Shown: piece after piece, positions 1 to 8,050 of the stretch
How positions within the stretch are numbered: position 1 is the first letter of the stretch
How the letters are laid out: every line of letters starts with the position of its first letter
Origin: Lentzea nigeriaca
GTDB lineage: Bacteria > Actinomycetota > Actinomycetes > Mycobacteriales > Pseudonocardiaceae
Length of the DNA: 64,000 nt
Assembly: GCF_016907955.1 (NCBI RefSeq)
Contig: NZ_JAFBCX010000015.1
Coordinates: 62,001 to 126,000, forward strand
Direction of reading: 5' to 3'
Notes under the pieces: model-generated
What the model was told of the DNA's origin: nothing
What the model saw: the letters and a program-made list of their open reading frames with translations, nothing else
Databases searched by the model: none
Translations under genes and position numbers: made by a program

Positions 1-513
1 CGCGCCCTCGAACAGCGTGAACCACTCGCGCGCGGTCTCCACCGACGTCGTCGCTGGCGTGATGTTCAGGTCGGGGATCTTCAGCAGGGTCTCGCGCCTG
101 GCCACGGTCGGCGATTCCAGGAACACCTCGGACCCCAGCGCCAGCAGGTCGAACGCGACGAACGTGGCCGGCGTCGACTCGGACAGCAGCGCCACGCGGG
201 AGGCCGCCGGGTGGATGCGCTCGGACAACGCGTCGAAGTCGAGCTCGTCGTTGCGCGCCACCACCAGCTCGCCGTCGACGACCACGCGCTCGGGCAGCAC
301 CTCGAGCATCGAGGCGACGACCTCGGGGAAGTAGCGGTTGAGCGGCTTGCCGCTGCGGGACTGCAGGAAGACCTCGTCACCGGAGCGGAACACCACGCAG
401 CGGAAGCCGTCCCACTTCGGCTCGAACACGAGGTCCGAGGAGTCCGGGATGCCGTCCACCGCGGTGGCGAGCATCGGCTGCAGAGGTGGCGTCAACGGAA
501 GGTCCACGCGCAC
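1..513 (-). CDS. ligC: ATP-dependent DNA ligase, LigC type (N-terminal part, cut by window start)
   Basis: ATP-dependent polynucleotide ligase; members of this family act in NHEJ and excision repair. Reading leftward from a GTG at 513 the protein opens with VDLPLTPPLQPMLAT and then shows the adenylation motif I EPKWDGFR, whose Lys is the AMP-accepting residue. A later VVDGELVV stretch fits motif III/IIIa. About 171 codons are visible; the rest lies outside the window. A GTG at 507 is an alternative start, but 513 is preceded by a purine-rich AAGAGGCAGG at ribosome-binding distance. The gene starts 12 bases after the end of the reductase gene on the same strand, so the two are probably co-transcribed. 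The motif fit is strong; LigC rather than a LigD ligase domain is inferred from the N-terminus. Confidence 0.85.
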   Translation of the reverse strand, partial: MRVDLPLTPPLQPMLATAVDGIPDSSDLVFEPKWDGFRCVVFRSGDEVFLQSRSGKPLNRYFPEVVASMLEVLPERVVVDGELVVARNDELDFDALSERIHPAASRVALLSESTPATFVAFDLLALGSEVFLESPTVARRETLLKIPDLNITPATTSVETAREWFTLFEGA

Positions 514-524
514 ATCCTGCCTCT

Positions 525-1217
525 TCAGCTGGAATTCTGCCGCTGATACCGCAGCAGAAGGACGTCGTCCGCGCGCAGCACCGAGGCGAGCGCGAGATCC
601 ACGGGCGGCACCACGGGCCCGACCGCGATCCGCCCGGCGTCGCCGACGGTGAGCAGCGGCGACACCGTGAGGTTCAGCCCGTCCACCAGGCCCGCGGCGA
701 TCATCGACCCGAACAGCCGCGGCCCGCCCTCCAGGTTGATCTTGTGCAGCCCGCGCGCCGCGAGCTCGGCGACCGCCACCTTCAGGTCGACCGCCTCGTC
801 ACCGGCGACGATCACGTCCGCGGGCAGCTCCGGCAGCTCCGCGCTCGCGCAGGTGATCACGATCGGTGCGACCGCGCTGTTCGCGAACAGCGGCAGGTCC
901 GGCGTGAGCGTCCCGCGGGCCGTGACCACGGCGATCGGCAGCGGTCGTTCGCGCCGCGCGGGCCGATATCCCTCGACCAGCACCGTTCCCGCGCCCACCA
1001 GCACGACGTCGGCGAGCTCGCGCCCGAGCAGGTAGATCTGCTTGTCAGCGGGCGAACCGAGCCCGGCGGAACGGCCGTCGACCGACACCGCACCGTCCAC
1101 GCTGGACACGAAGTTCGCGATGACCCACGTGCGGCCCTCGGGATACGCGTAGAGCGACTCGAGGGCTGTGTCGGTCATCTCAACGCCCGGTGAGGGCCAC
1201 AACATCTGCACGAACAC
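525..1217 (-). CDS. RibD C-terminal-domain (pyrimidine reductase family) protein
   Basis: Probable NADPH-dependent reductase of the RibD C-terminal/dihydrofolate reductase-like fold. About 230 residues form a single domain without the deaminase half. The N-terminal signature VIANFVSSVDGAVS, a central VVLVGAGTV and the late NLEGGPRLFGSM segment are typical of the family. In riboflavin synthesis this domain reduces the ribosyl side chain, but stand-alone actinobacterial members are mostly uncharacterised, so the substrate is uncertain. GTG at 1217, GTG at 1211 or ATG at 1205 could each be the start; homologues usually begin close to the MLWP residues. It is divergent from zapE, and ligC follows 12 bases downstream. 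Confidence 0.85.
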   Translation of the reverse strand: MFVQMLWPSPGVEMTDTALESLYAYPEGRTWVIANFVSSVDGAVSVDGRSAGLGSPADKQIYLLGRELADVVLVGAGTVLVEGYRPARRERPLPIAVVTARGTLTPDLPLFANSAVAPIVITCASAELPELPADVIVAGDEAVDLKVAVAELAARGLHKINLEGGPRLFGSMIAAGLVDGLNLTVSPLLTVGDAGRIAVGPVVPPVDLALASVLRADDVLLLRYQRQNSS

Positions 1218-1244
1218 ATCCCATCACGCCGATAGGCTGCGGGC

Positions 1245-2231
1245 ATGCGCTTGTCCGACCGGGATCCCCAGATCGGGGCTGACGAACTGATCGAGAGCCT
1301 GGTGCCGCCACCGAGGTTCGACCATGTCAGCTTCGACAGCTACCTCCCCAACCCGGACGAGCCCAGCCAGGCCGCCGCCGTCGAGGCGTGCCGCCTGTTC
1401 GCCGCGCGGGTGAGCGTTCGCCGCAAGAAGTGGTCGCTGTTCGGCGGCAAGGAAGACGAGGGCAAGCTCGGCCTCTACCTCGACGGCGGCTTCGGCGTCG
1501 GCAAGACCCACCTGCTCGCGTCGCTGTGGCACGCCGTCCCCGGCCCCAAGGCGTACGGCACGTTCGTCGAGCTCACCAACCTCGTCGGCGTCCTGACCTT
1601 CCCCGAGGCGGTGAAGCGGCTCTCGAACCACAAGCTGCTCGCCATCGACGAGTTCGAGCTCGACGACCCCGGCGACACGATGCTGGTCACCCGCCTGATC
1701 AAGGAACTGACGGCGCAGGGCGTCTTCATCGCCGCCACCTCGAACACGCTGCCGGACAAGCTCGGCGAGGGCCGGTTCGCCGCCGCCGACTTCCTGCGCG
1801 AGATCCAGTCGATGTCCTCGAAGTTCGACGTCGTGCGCGTCGACGGCCCCGACTACCGCCACCGCGGCCTGCCCGACGCGCCGCCGCCGATGTCGTCCGA
1901 CGAGCTGGAGACCAAGGCCGGCGGCCTGGAGGGCTCGACGATCGACGACTTCGACGACCTCTGCAAGGCACTCGCCCGCATCCACCCGTCGAAGTACGGG
2001 CGGCTCCTCGACGGAGTCACCGCCGTGCACCTCAAGGACGTCAAGCCGGCACCGGACCAGAACGTCGGGCTGCGGCTCGTGGCGTTCGGCGACCGGCTCT
2101 ACGACCGCGACATCCCGGTCGCGGTGTCGGGGCAGCCGCTGTCGGAGCTGTTCACCGACGAGATGCTGCGCGGCGGGTACCGCAAGAAGTACCTGCGGGC
2201 GGTTTCCCGCCTGGTGGCGCTAAGCCGCTGA
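1245..2231 (+). CDS. zapE: Cell division protein ZapE (AFG1-like AAA ATPase)
   Basis: AFG1/ZapE-family P-loop ATPase; in Escherichia coli ZapE interacts with the FtsZ ring, and the mitochondrial AFG1 homologue assists protein quality control. The 328-residue product has a Walker A GGFGVGKTH near residue 85, a Walker B LLAIDEFELDDPGD near 140 and a sensor-like AATSNTLPDKL, all in the expected order. The start ATG follows an AT-richer stretch in the short divergent region shared with the RibD-like gene. Its 3' end overlaps the tail of a degraded gene on the opposite strand by 12 bases. Confidence 0.9.
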   Translation: MRLSDRDPQIGADELIESLVPPPRFDHVSFDSYLPNPDEPSQAAAVEACRLFAARVSVRRKKWSLFGGKEDEGKLGLYLDGGFGVGKTHLLASLWHAVPGPKAYGTFVELTNLVGVLTFPEAVKRLSNHKLLAIDEFELDDPGDTMLVTRLIKELTAQGVFIAATSNTLPDKLGEGRFAAADFLREIQSMSSKFDVVRVDGPDYRHRGLPDAPPPMSSDELETKAGGLEGSTIDDFDDLCKALARIHPSKYGRLLDGVTAVHLKDVKPAPDQNVGLRLVAFGDRLYDRDIPVAVSGQPLSELFTDEMLRGGYRKKYLRAVSRLVALSR

Positions 2232-2676
2232 CCAGGCGATGTCCCGGCCCGCGCGGGCGTAGAACCGGTGCAGCTCAGCGTCGATCTTCGCGGAGTCGGC
2301 CTCGCTGAGCACGACGGACGGATCGGTGTGCGGCCACGACCGGGCGATCCGCGCGCGCAGCCCAGCCGGAGGGTGGTCGTGCCAGAGCGAGGCATCGGCG
2401 ACGGACTTCTCCAGCACCTCGTCCACGTTCATCGTCGCCCGCCAGGCGTCGGCCGCCGCACGCCACCGAGCCGCACCAGGGTGGTTGCGCCCGGCCGTCT
2501 CGGGTTTCGCCCGCGTGCCGCGCTCGGCGGCCGCGATCGTTGCCAGCGCGACCAACGCGGCCCGTGCCGCGGTCCGCTAACGGCCAGGTGGGCGGCGTGC
2601 CCTCATAGGCGGTGTACTGCTGAGCATCGAGTCTGATCGCGAGCGCCTTCGAGAATCCCCCAGGCATGCGCGGCAG
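2220..2676 (-). pseudogene. Frameshifted remnant, possibly of an M48-type metallopeptidase C-terminus
   Basis: Leftward frame 2555-2220 gives a protein-like tail with WHDHPPAGLRARI and a conserved-looking FYARAGRDIAW end. This resembles the HPP-containing C-termini of integral-membrane M48 peptidases. The reading frame just upstream (about 2676-2585) looks like its continuation (PGGFSKALAIRLDAQQYTAY) but is in a different frame, so a shift near 2560-2610 would be needed to join them. No HExxH zinc motif or membrane segment remains. Part is seen directly (two adjacent coding-like frames); the family assignment is inference. It could instead be a genuine 111-residue orphan protein. Confidence 0.4.
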
Positions 2677-2771
2677 TATGACCGACTCCGGGTTTGACTC
2701 CGCTCGCATCCGAGTATCCACTGGGTGACGAGCGGGAATGATGACGTCCCCGATGTCTTCCGGAGGCACCC

Positions 2772-3017
2772 ATGCTGAGTGAGGCCGAACGTCGCTCGCT
2801 CCAGGAGATCGAGCAGCGGCTGCTAGCCGAAGAACCCAGACTCGCGCGCACCATGAGCCGCCAGGTCCGGCCGTGGCTGTTCTACCTTCTGCTGCTCGTG
2901 TTCGGCGGACTCACCGTGCTCCTGATGGTGATCGGCGCGTTCGGCCCCGCGTTCCAGTGCATGCTGGTCACGGCCGCGGCGCTGGTGCTGCGCCGCTACC
3001 CGATCCGCCTCCGGTAG
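2772..3017 (+). CDS. DUF3040 domain membrane protein
   Basis: Small 81-residue protein that opens with the DUF3040 signature LSEAERRSLQEIEQRL and then carries two closely spaced hydrophobic segments (about residues 38-55 and 58-72). This matches the usual DUF3040 layout of a cytoplasmic acidic N-terminus plus a helical hairpin in the membrane. The ATG is preceded by GGAGGCACCC, a clear ribosome-binding site. Function of the family is unknown. It precedes the ABC-F gene by 49 bases on the same strand. Confidence 0.8.
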   Translation: MLSEAERRSLQEIEQRLLAEEPRLARTMSRQVRPWLFYLLLLVFGGLTVLLMVIGAFGPAFQCMLVTAAALVLRRYPIRLR

Positions 3018-3066
3018 CCGGAAAACTCGCTGGCGTCCACGTCCGGCGACCCCGACTATCACCGGC

Positions 3067-4662
3067 GTGGGTTATCTGGAAGCGAATGGGCTCGCGTACG
3101 CGCTGCCGGACGGCAGGGAGCTGTTCCGCGACGTCTCGTTCAAGGTGAGCGGTGGCACCGTCGTCGCGCTGGTGGGCGCGAACGGCGTGGGCAAGACGAC
3201 GTTGCAGCGCATCCTGTCCGGCGAATTCGCCCCGAAGCAGGGCAGCGTGCACGTGCAGGGCGGCCTCGCGGTGATGCCGCAGTTCATCGGCTCCGTTCGC
3301 GACTCCTCACTCGTCCGCGACCTGCTGCTCTCCGTCGCACCACCGGCGCTGCGCACCGCCGCCGAGGAGCTCGACCAAGCAGAGCTCGCGCTGATGGACA
3401 CCGACGACGAAGCCGTCCAGATGCGTTACGCCAACGCCCTCACCGCCTACGGCGAGGCAGGCGGGTACGACATCGAAGTCCTCTGGGACACCGTCACCGT
3501 CGCCGCACTCGGCCTGCCCTACGACCGCGCACGGTTCCGTGAGGTGCGCACGCTCTCCGGCGGCGAACAGAAACGCCTCGTCCTGGAAACCCTGCTGCGC
3601 GGCCACGAACAGGTCCTGCTGCTCGACGAGCCGGACAACTACCTCGACGTCCCCGGCAAGCGCTGGCTCGAAGAACGCCTTCAGGCCACCGACAAGGCCG
3701 TGCTCGTCGTCAGCCACGACCGCGAGCTGCTGGCCAGCGCGGCCACCCACGTCGTCACGATCGAGGCACACTCCGCGTGGACGCATCCGGGTTCGTTCGC
3801 GACCTGGCACGCCGCCCGCCACAAGCGCATCGAGAAGCTGAAGGAAGATCACCGCCGCTGGAACGAGGAACACGAGCGCCTGAAGGAACTTGTGCGCACG
3901 TTGCAGCAGCAGGCCAAGTACTACGAGTCGATGGCGCCGAAGTACCGCGTGATGGCGGCTCGCCTGCAACGGTTCGAGGAAGCGGGCCCACCACCGGAGA
4001 TCCCCACCGACGAGAAGGTCAACCCGCGGCTGAAGGGCGGCCGCACCGGCGATCGCGCGATCACGTGCGAGCAGCTGGAGCTGACGGGGTTGATGAAGCC
4101 GTTCTCGCAGGAGATCTTCTTCGGCGACCGCGTCGCGGTGCTCGGCTCGAACGGCTCTGGCAAGAGCCACTTCCTCCGGCTGCTCGGCGGCGACGACGTG
4201 AACACCACCGGCGCGTGGAAGCTCGGCGCGCGCGTGGTGCCAGGCCTGTTCGCGCAGACGCACGAACACCCGGAGTGGATCGGCCGGACGCTCGTGGACA
4301 TCCTCTGGCACGGCGACTCACAACGGTCGGGCCGTGATCGGGGCGCCGCGATGTCGGTGTTGAAGCGGTACGGGCTCGACAAGGCGGGCGACCAGCGGTT
4401 CGAGAACCTCTCCGGAGGGCAGCAGGCGCGGTTCCAGATCCTGCTGCTGGAGCTGTCCGGTGCCACGCTGCTGCTGCTCGACGAGCCGACGGACAACCTC
4501 GACCTCGCGTCGGCGGAGGCGTTGCAGAACGCGCTGAACGACTTCGAGGGCACCGTCGTCGCGGTGACGCACGACAGGTGGTTCGCGCGGTCGTTCGACC
4601 GCTTCCTGCACTTCCGGGCGGACGGCCGAGTGTCCGAAGTGGACGAGCCAATTTGGACGTAG
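3067..4662 (+). CDS. ABC-F family ATP-binding protein
   Basis: Soluble tandem ABC ATPase of the ABC-F class, which acts on ribosomes (translation factors and antibiotic-resistance proteins) rather than in transport. The 531 residues carry two complete cassettes and no membrane segment. Cassette 1 has Walker A GANGVGKTT (Lys43), signature LSGGEQKRL and Walker B LLLDEPDNYLD. A charged coiled-coil interdomain linker around residues 245-310 follows. Cassette 2 has GSNGSGKSH, LSGGQQARF and LLLDEPTDNLD. The GTG at 3067 is the only start that keeps the first strand of cassette 1. Whether it confers drug resistance or is a housekeeping factor cannot be told from sequence. Confidence 0.92.
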   Translation: MGYLEANGLAYALPDGRELFRDVSFKVSGGTVVALVGANGVGKTTLQRILSGEFAPKQGSVHVQGGLAVMPQFIGSVRDSSLVRDLLLSVAPPALRTAAEELDQAELALMDTDDEAVQMRYANALTAYGEAGGYDIEVLWDTVTVAALGLPYDRARFREVRTLSGGEQKRLVLETLLRGHEQVLLLDEPDNYLDVPGKRWLEERLQATDKAVLVVSHDRELLASAATHVVTIEAHSAWTHPGSFATWHAARHKRIEKLKEDHRRWNEEHERLKELVRTLQQQAKYYESMAPKYRVMAARLQRFEEAGPPPEIPTDEKVNPRLKGGRTGDRAITCEQLELTGLMKPFSQEIFFGDRVAVLGSNGSGKSHFLRLLGGDDVNTTGAWKLGARVVPGLFAQTHEHPEWIGRTLVDILWHGDSQRSGRDRGAAMSVLKRYGLDKAGDQRFENLSGGQQARFQILLLELSGATLLLLDEPTDNLDLASAEALQNALNDFEGTVVAVTHDRWFARSFDRFLHFRADGRVSEVDEPIWT

Positions 4663-4761
4663 TCCCCGAAACTGCCGAAAGATCTTGCGAACGCCTTGTG
4701 GGAACAGAGAACGCCAGCGAATGTGATCGCGCATCCGTTGGTGTTCTCATTGGAGGTAGTT

Positions 4762-5061
4762 GTGCGCAAGAAATCCGGCAGGACCGTGCGGACGGTGGGC
4801 GGCGCGCTCGCCCTCGCGCTGGGAGCCGGGGTCGTTCTGGGGACGGTGCCGGCGAACGCCGACTGGTCCATCTATCCGATCCAGCTCGGCTACCACGGCA
4901 GCGCGCGGCCTTCGGACGCCGCCGCCCAGAACGAGACGCGACCTGCCGCTGACCGGGAGTGCTTCTCGAGGTACGGCTTCCGGGCTCGCGGGGTGACGCC
5001 TGCCTGGCTGGTCAGCAACAACGGCAGCTGGTACCAGTACTGGCGCTGCGACAGCAACTAG
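4762..5061 (+). CDS. Small secreted protein of unknown function
   Basis: A 99-residue product starting at a GTG preceded by TGGAGGTAG at good spacing; upstream in-frame starts exist but would bury the signal peptide. It has a Sec signal peptide (KKSGRTVRTVGG, then a hydrophobic Ala/Leu core, likely cleavage after ANA around residue 34). The mature part is about 65 residues with two Cys (CFSRYGF and YWRCDSN) that may form a disulfide. I recognise no family. It stands alone between the ABC-F gene and the first XRE regulator. Confidence 0.7.
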   Translation: MRKKSGRTVRTVGGALALALGAGVVLGTVPANADWSIYPIQLGYHGSARPSDAAAQNETRPAADRECFSRYGFRARGVTPAWLVSNNGSWYQYWRCDSN

Positions 5062-5102
5062 CGGCTGCAGCGTTTTCACCCGAACGAAGGCGCTGCTGGG
5101 AG

Positions 5103-5115
5103 TGACTCCAAGTCA
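5103..5115. promoter_or_regulatory. Inverted repeat upstream of XRE regulator 1
   Basis: TGACT-CCA-AGTCA is a perfect 5-bp inverted repeat ending 14 bases before the regulator start codon. An autoregulatory operator is a reasonable guess, but no binding data are implied. Confidence 0.3.
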
Positions 5116-5129
5116 TAGCGTCAAAGGCC

Positions 5130-5981
5130 ATGACTGCGTTCACCTCCACCGCCTACAGCCGGGACCTCGGTGACGAGCTGCGCCGGTTGCGTGAGACCTG
5201 CACGGGCCTGAACGGTCGTAACTTGGCCATAAAGCTTGGATGGGATCCAAGCAAGGTGTCCAACATCGAGCACGGTCGGGCCCGTGCCAGCGAGATCGAC
5301 CTGGCGCAGCTCTTCACAGCCTGTGGGAAGGACATCGACTTCCTCGAGGACTTCAAGCGCCGCTACCGGCACGCGTTCGACCAGTACTTCGCCCAGGTAC
5401 CCGACAACCTCCGCACGCTCGCGATGGCGGAGGCGACGGCCACCAAGATCACTGCCTACGACATCATGACCGTGCATGGCCTGCTGCAGACAGAACGCTA
5501 CGCACACGAGCTGATGGTGCAGTCCGAGGTTGAGGCACCAGAGGATGTCGACAGGTTCGTAGCACTGCGCATCGACCGGCAGGCGGTCATGCGGCGGCCG
5601 AGTCCTCCTGAGTGCAGCTTCTACATCCACGAGTTCGCGCTTCGGATGCGGCTCGGCGACGCCCAGCTCATGGAGGACCAATACCTGCGGCTGCTATTCA
5701 ACACGCACATCCTGCGGATCGTGCCCGTAACGGCCATGACGGCTGCCTTGTACACGAAGCGCACGTTGTTCGAGTTCAAGAACGCCTCGCCGGTCGCCTA
5801 CACGGAGAGCGACCTGGCCAAGGTATTCGCGCAGGACAGCGCCGCCGTCACGCGCAGCAGGGCACTCTTCGAGCGGCTGGATGAGATCGCCTTGGATGCG
5901 GAACAATCTCGGAGCAAGCTGGCGGAGTACGTCAGCGGACTGCGAGGAGATCTTCATGGCTCAGGAACGGACCTGGCGTAA
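5130..5981 (+). CDS. XRE-family regulator with DUF5753 ligand-type domain (module 1)
   Basis: Helix-turn-helix regulator of the large actinomycete family linked to DUF397 genes (BldB/AbaA-orf type loci). Residues 12-70 form the XRE HTH (LRRLRETCTGLNGRNLAIKLGWDPSKVS). The remaining 200 residues form the DUF5753 domain, with the family hallmarks VHGLLQTERYAHELM and an FYIHEFALRMRLG segment. The length of 283 residues is normal. The next gene, a DUF397 protein, starts inside its last codons, so the two are translationally coupled. A second, separate copy of the same gene pair is found at 55727-56733. Confidence 0.9.
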   Translation: MTAFTSTAYSRDLGDELRRLRETCTGLNGRNLAIKLGWDPSKVSNIEHGRARASEIDLAQLFTACGKDIDFLEDFKRRYRHAFDQYFAQVPDNLRTLAMAEATATKITAYDIMTVHGLLQTERYAHELMVQSEVEAPEDVDRFVALRIDRQAVMRRPSPPECSFYIHEFALRMRLGDAQLMEDQYLRLLFNTHILRIVPVTAMTAALYTKRTLFEFKNASPVAYTESDLAKVFAQDSAAVTRSRALFERLDEIALDAEQSRSKLAEYVSGLRGDLHGSGTDLA

Positions 5982-6141
5982 GAGCACGTACAGCGGAGGA
6001 TCCGGCGACAGCGAGTGTGTGGAGGTGTCGCTGGCGCAGGACGTCTGCGTCCGGGACTCCAAGAACGCGGGTGGCGCGGTTCTGACCTTCTCTGCTGGTG
6101 CCTGGCAGGCGTTGGTCGGCCAGGTCAAAGCTCCCAGCTGA
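5956..6141 (+). CDS. DUF397 domain protein (module 1)
   Basis: 61-residue protein with the DUF397 pattern: W-R-KS-T/Y-S-G near the N-terminus, the ECVEVS segment in the middle and VRDSKN before the final LTFSAGAWQALV helix. The ATG overlaps the 3' end of the XRE gene by 26 bases and is preceded by GAGGAGA. In related loci DUF397 proteins act as small partners or antagonists of the adjacent XRE protein. The 3' end runs 17 bases into the convergent GNAT gene. Confidence 0.88.
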   Translation: MAQERTWRKSTYSGGSGDSECVEVSLAQDVCVRDSKNAGGAVLTFSAGAWQALVGQVKAPS

Positions 6142-6529
6142 CGAAGGCGCCGTCGTCGATCGACCCGCCCGCCTTCTTGTAGGTGGCCTGCGCCGCCGCG
6201 TCGCCCGCGGCGGTGCCGGTCCACATCGCGTAGCAACCCCGTTCCGCCGCAAGGGTTTTGAGGGCCTCGACCAACGCCGTGCCGATGCCGCGGCGCAGGA
6301 ACGCGTCGTCCACTCCCAGCTCGTAGAGGAACATCTCGGTGCCCTTGTCCGGATGTGTGGTCTCCACTCCGGACACGAACCCGGCCGGCTGGTCGCCGAC
6401 GTAGGCGATCAGCAGGTGGCTGTGCTCCTGGGCGAGGAACCGCGCGGTCGCCTCCGGCACCGGGGGCGCGTCGAACAGGTGCCCGGCGGCGAACACGTCG
6501 TCGGGTGAGGCGGCGCGGCGGATCTTCAT
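6125..6529 (-). CDS. GNAT family N-acetyltransferase, AAC(3)-I-like
   Basis: 134-residue acetyl-CoA-dependent N-acetyltransferase. The conserved core reads YELGVDDAFLRRGIGTALVEAL, with the R-R-x-G-x-G/A acetyl-CoA-binding loop, and ends with the late YKKAGGSIDDGAFVSWEL strand. The overall length and the MFLYELGV segment resemble AAC(3)-I aminoglycoside acetyltransferases, but many chromosomal homologues have other or unknown substrates, so resistance is not implied. It is convergent with and overlaps the DUF397 gene by 17 bases. Confidence 0.8.
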   Translation of the reverse strand: MKIRRAASPDDVFAAGHLFDAPPVPEATARFLAQEHSHLLIAYVGDQPAGFVSGVETTHPDKGTEMFLYELGVDDAFLRRGIGTALVEALKTLAAERGCYAMWTGTAAGDAAAQATYKKAGGSIDDGAFVSWEL

Positions 6530-6573
6530 ACCGCCAGGTTAGGTCAACTTTTCTGAACGGGCCCGAAGGCGCG

Positions 6574-7971
6574 TCAGCGGTCCTCGACGACGGCGGGCAG
6601 CTTGCCGTTCTTGACGAGGTCGGCCAGTTCGGCGTGGTCGGCCTCGGTCTGGTCGGCGTAGTCGAAGGCGTACTTGGCGAACGCCTCGTCGAGGTCGTCG
6701 CCGCCGCCGTTCTGGAAGTAGCCGGCGAGCAGGCGCGGGTCGAGCGAGCGCGTGTGTGCGCGGGCCAGCAGAGCGCCCGCGAAGCGGCCGTAGTCGTCGA
6801 GGTCGTCGCGCTTCAACGTGGTCGCGTCGATCTCGCCCTTGCGGTTGCGGAACTGACGCACGATGAACGGGCGGCCCTCGATCGTCGTCCAGCCCAGCAG
6901 GATGTCGGTCTCCGCCTGCACGAGCCGTGCGCCGTGCACGATGCGCTTGCCCTCGTGCTTGGCGGGTTCGACGTCCAGGAACGGCTGCAGGGCCGACGTG
7001 CGGGCTTCCTTGGCCTGCAGCACCGACGCCTCGGAACCGTTGCCGTGCAACAGGATGAGGTAGTTGCGCAGGCCGACACTGCCCGTGCCGACGACGCGGA
7101 ACGCCACGTCCGACACGCCGTAGCGCATGATCAGGTTGCGCCGCGACTCGCGCAGAGTGTCCACGTAGGACGGCAGCGCGGCGATCACGGCCTCTTCCGT
7201 CTCCGGAGAAACGTCGGTGAACGTCGGCGGGTTCGTGATGAACCGCCACTTCTCGCCATCGTGCGCGGTCCACTTCGCGGCGAAGCGGGCGCTGGTGTTC
7301 TTGCGTGACTTCTCAGCGGCCTTGGAGAAGTCGTTGATCAGGTCGTCGGCCTTCACCTTCGAGAGCACCGACTCGTCGCCCAGCGCGGTCCACGAGTCCA
7401 GGAACGGCTGCTCGGCGAGGTGGCGGATCGCGCCCCGGTACGCGCGCACAGCGTCCTCGGCGGCGTCACGGCAGCCCTTGTCCGACACGCCGCCAGTGCG
7501 GCCCGCCAGCACCAGCGAGGCGACCAGGCGCTTGAGGTCCCACTCCCAGGGGCCGGGCAGCGTCTCGTCGAAGTCGTTGATGTCCATGACGATCTGGCCT
7601 TCGGGCGTGCCGTAGAGGCCGAAGTTCGCCGCGTGGGCGTCACCGCACAACTGAGCGTGCAGACCGGTCGCGCACCCGGCGGCGAGGTCGCCCGCCTGAA
7701 GCCCGGCGGCCCCACGGAAGAACGCGAACGGGTTGGCGAGCATCCTCCCCACCCGCAACGGGATCAGGTGCTCCAGCCGTCCTTCGTTGCTGGCGTGCAT
7801 GAACTCCAGCACCGACGGGCGTGAAGCGGCCAGCGACACCTCCCGGTGCGCCTTGAAATCCACAGAGGACCGCAACGCCCGCCCCTGCGCGTAGACCTCT
7901 TCCGGCTCGGTCCACGTGCCCAGAGCAGCGGCAGCCTCAGCCCGCACCCGTTCACCCATACGAGTAATCAT
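6574..7971 (-). CDS. DUF2252 domain protein
   Basis: 465-residue cytosolic protein of the DUF2252 family, which has a kinase-like (aminoglycoside phosphotransferase-related) core. Visible landmarks are the FFRGAAGLQAGDL segment, the QLCGDAHAANFGLYG motif with its invariant His/Asn, and DINDFDETLPGPWEWDLKRL, which looks like the metal-binding DxD part of a phosphotransferase site. No substrate is known for the family. Length is normal. A hairpin repeat (7986-8036) separates its start from the ornithine aminotransferase gene. Confidence 0.88.
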   Translation of the reverse strand: MITRMGERVRAEAAAALGTWTEPEEVYAQGRALRSSVDFKAHREVSLAASRPSVLEFMHASNEGRLEHLIPLRVGRMLANPFAFFRGAAGLQAGDLAAGCATGLHAQLCGDAHAANFGLYGTPEGQIVMDINDFDETLPGPWEWDLKRLVASLVLAGRTGGVSDKGCRDAAEDAVRAYRGAIRHLAEQPFLDSWTALGDESVLSKVKADDLINDFSKAAEKSRKNTSARFAAKWTAHDGEKWRFITNPPTFTDVSPETEEAVIAALPSYVDTLRESRRNLIMRYGVSDVAFRVVGTGSVGLRNYLILLHGNGSEASVLQAKEARTSALQPFLDVEPAKHEGKRIVHGARLVQAETDILLGWTTIEGRPFIVRQFRNRKGEIDATTLKRDDLDDYGRFAGALLARAHTRSLDPRLLAGYFQNGGGDDLDEAFAKYAFDYADQTEADHAELADLVKNGKLPAVVEDR

Positions 7972-7985
7972 GCCTCAGGTGAAAA

Positions 7986-8036
7986 CGATGAAGGGAACCT
8001 TCATCCACCTCAGGTGTAGGAAGATTCCCTTCATCG
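7986..8036. repeat. Intergenic hairpin repeat, copy 1 (GAAGGGAACCTTC type)
   Basis: CGATGAAGGGAACCTTCATC on the left faces an imperfect inverse of itself (GATTCCCTTCATCG) on the right, giving a long stem-loop between the DUF2252 gene start and the rocD stop. A closely similar hairpin occurs at 40877-40929. Its place just after rocD (leftward) suits a terminator, but it is not followed by a T-run. Confidence 0.6.
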
Positions 8037-8050
8037 AGCACCAAAACGGG

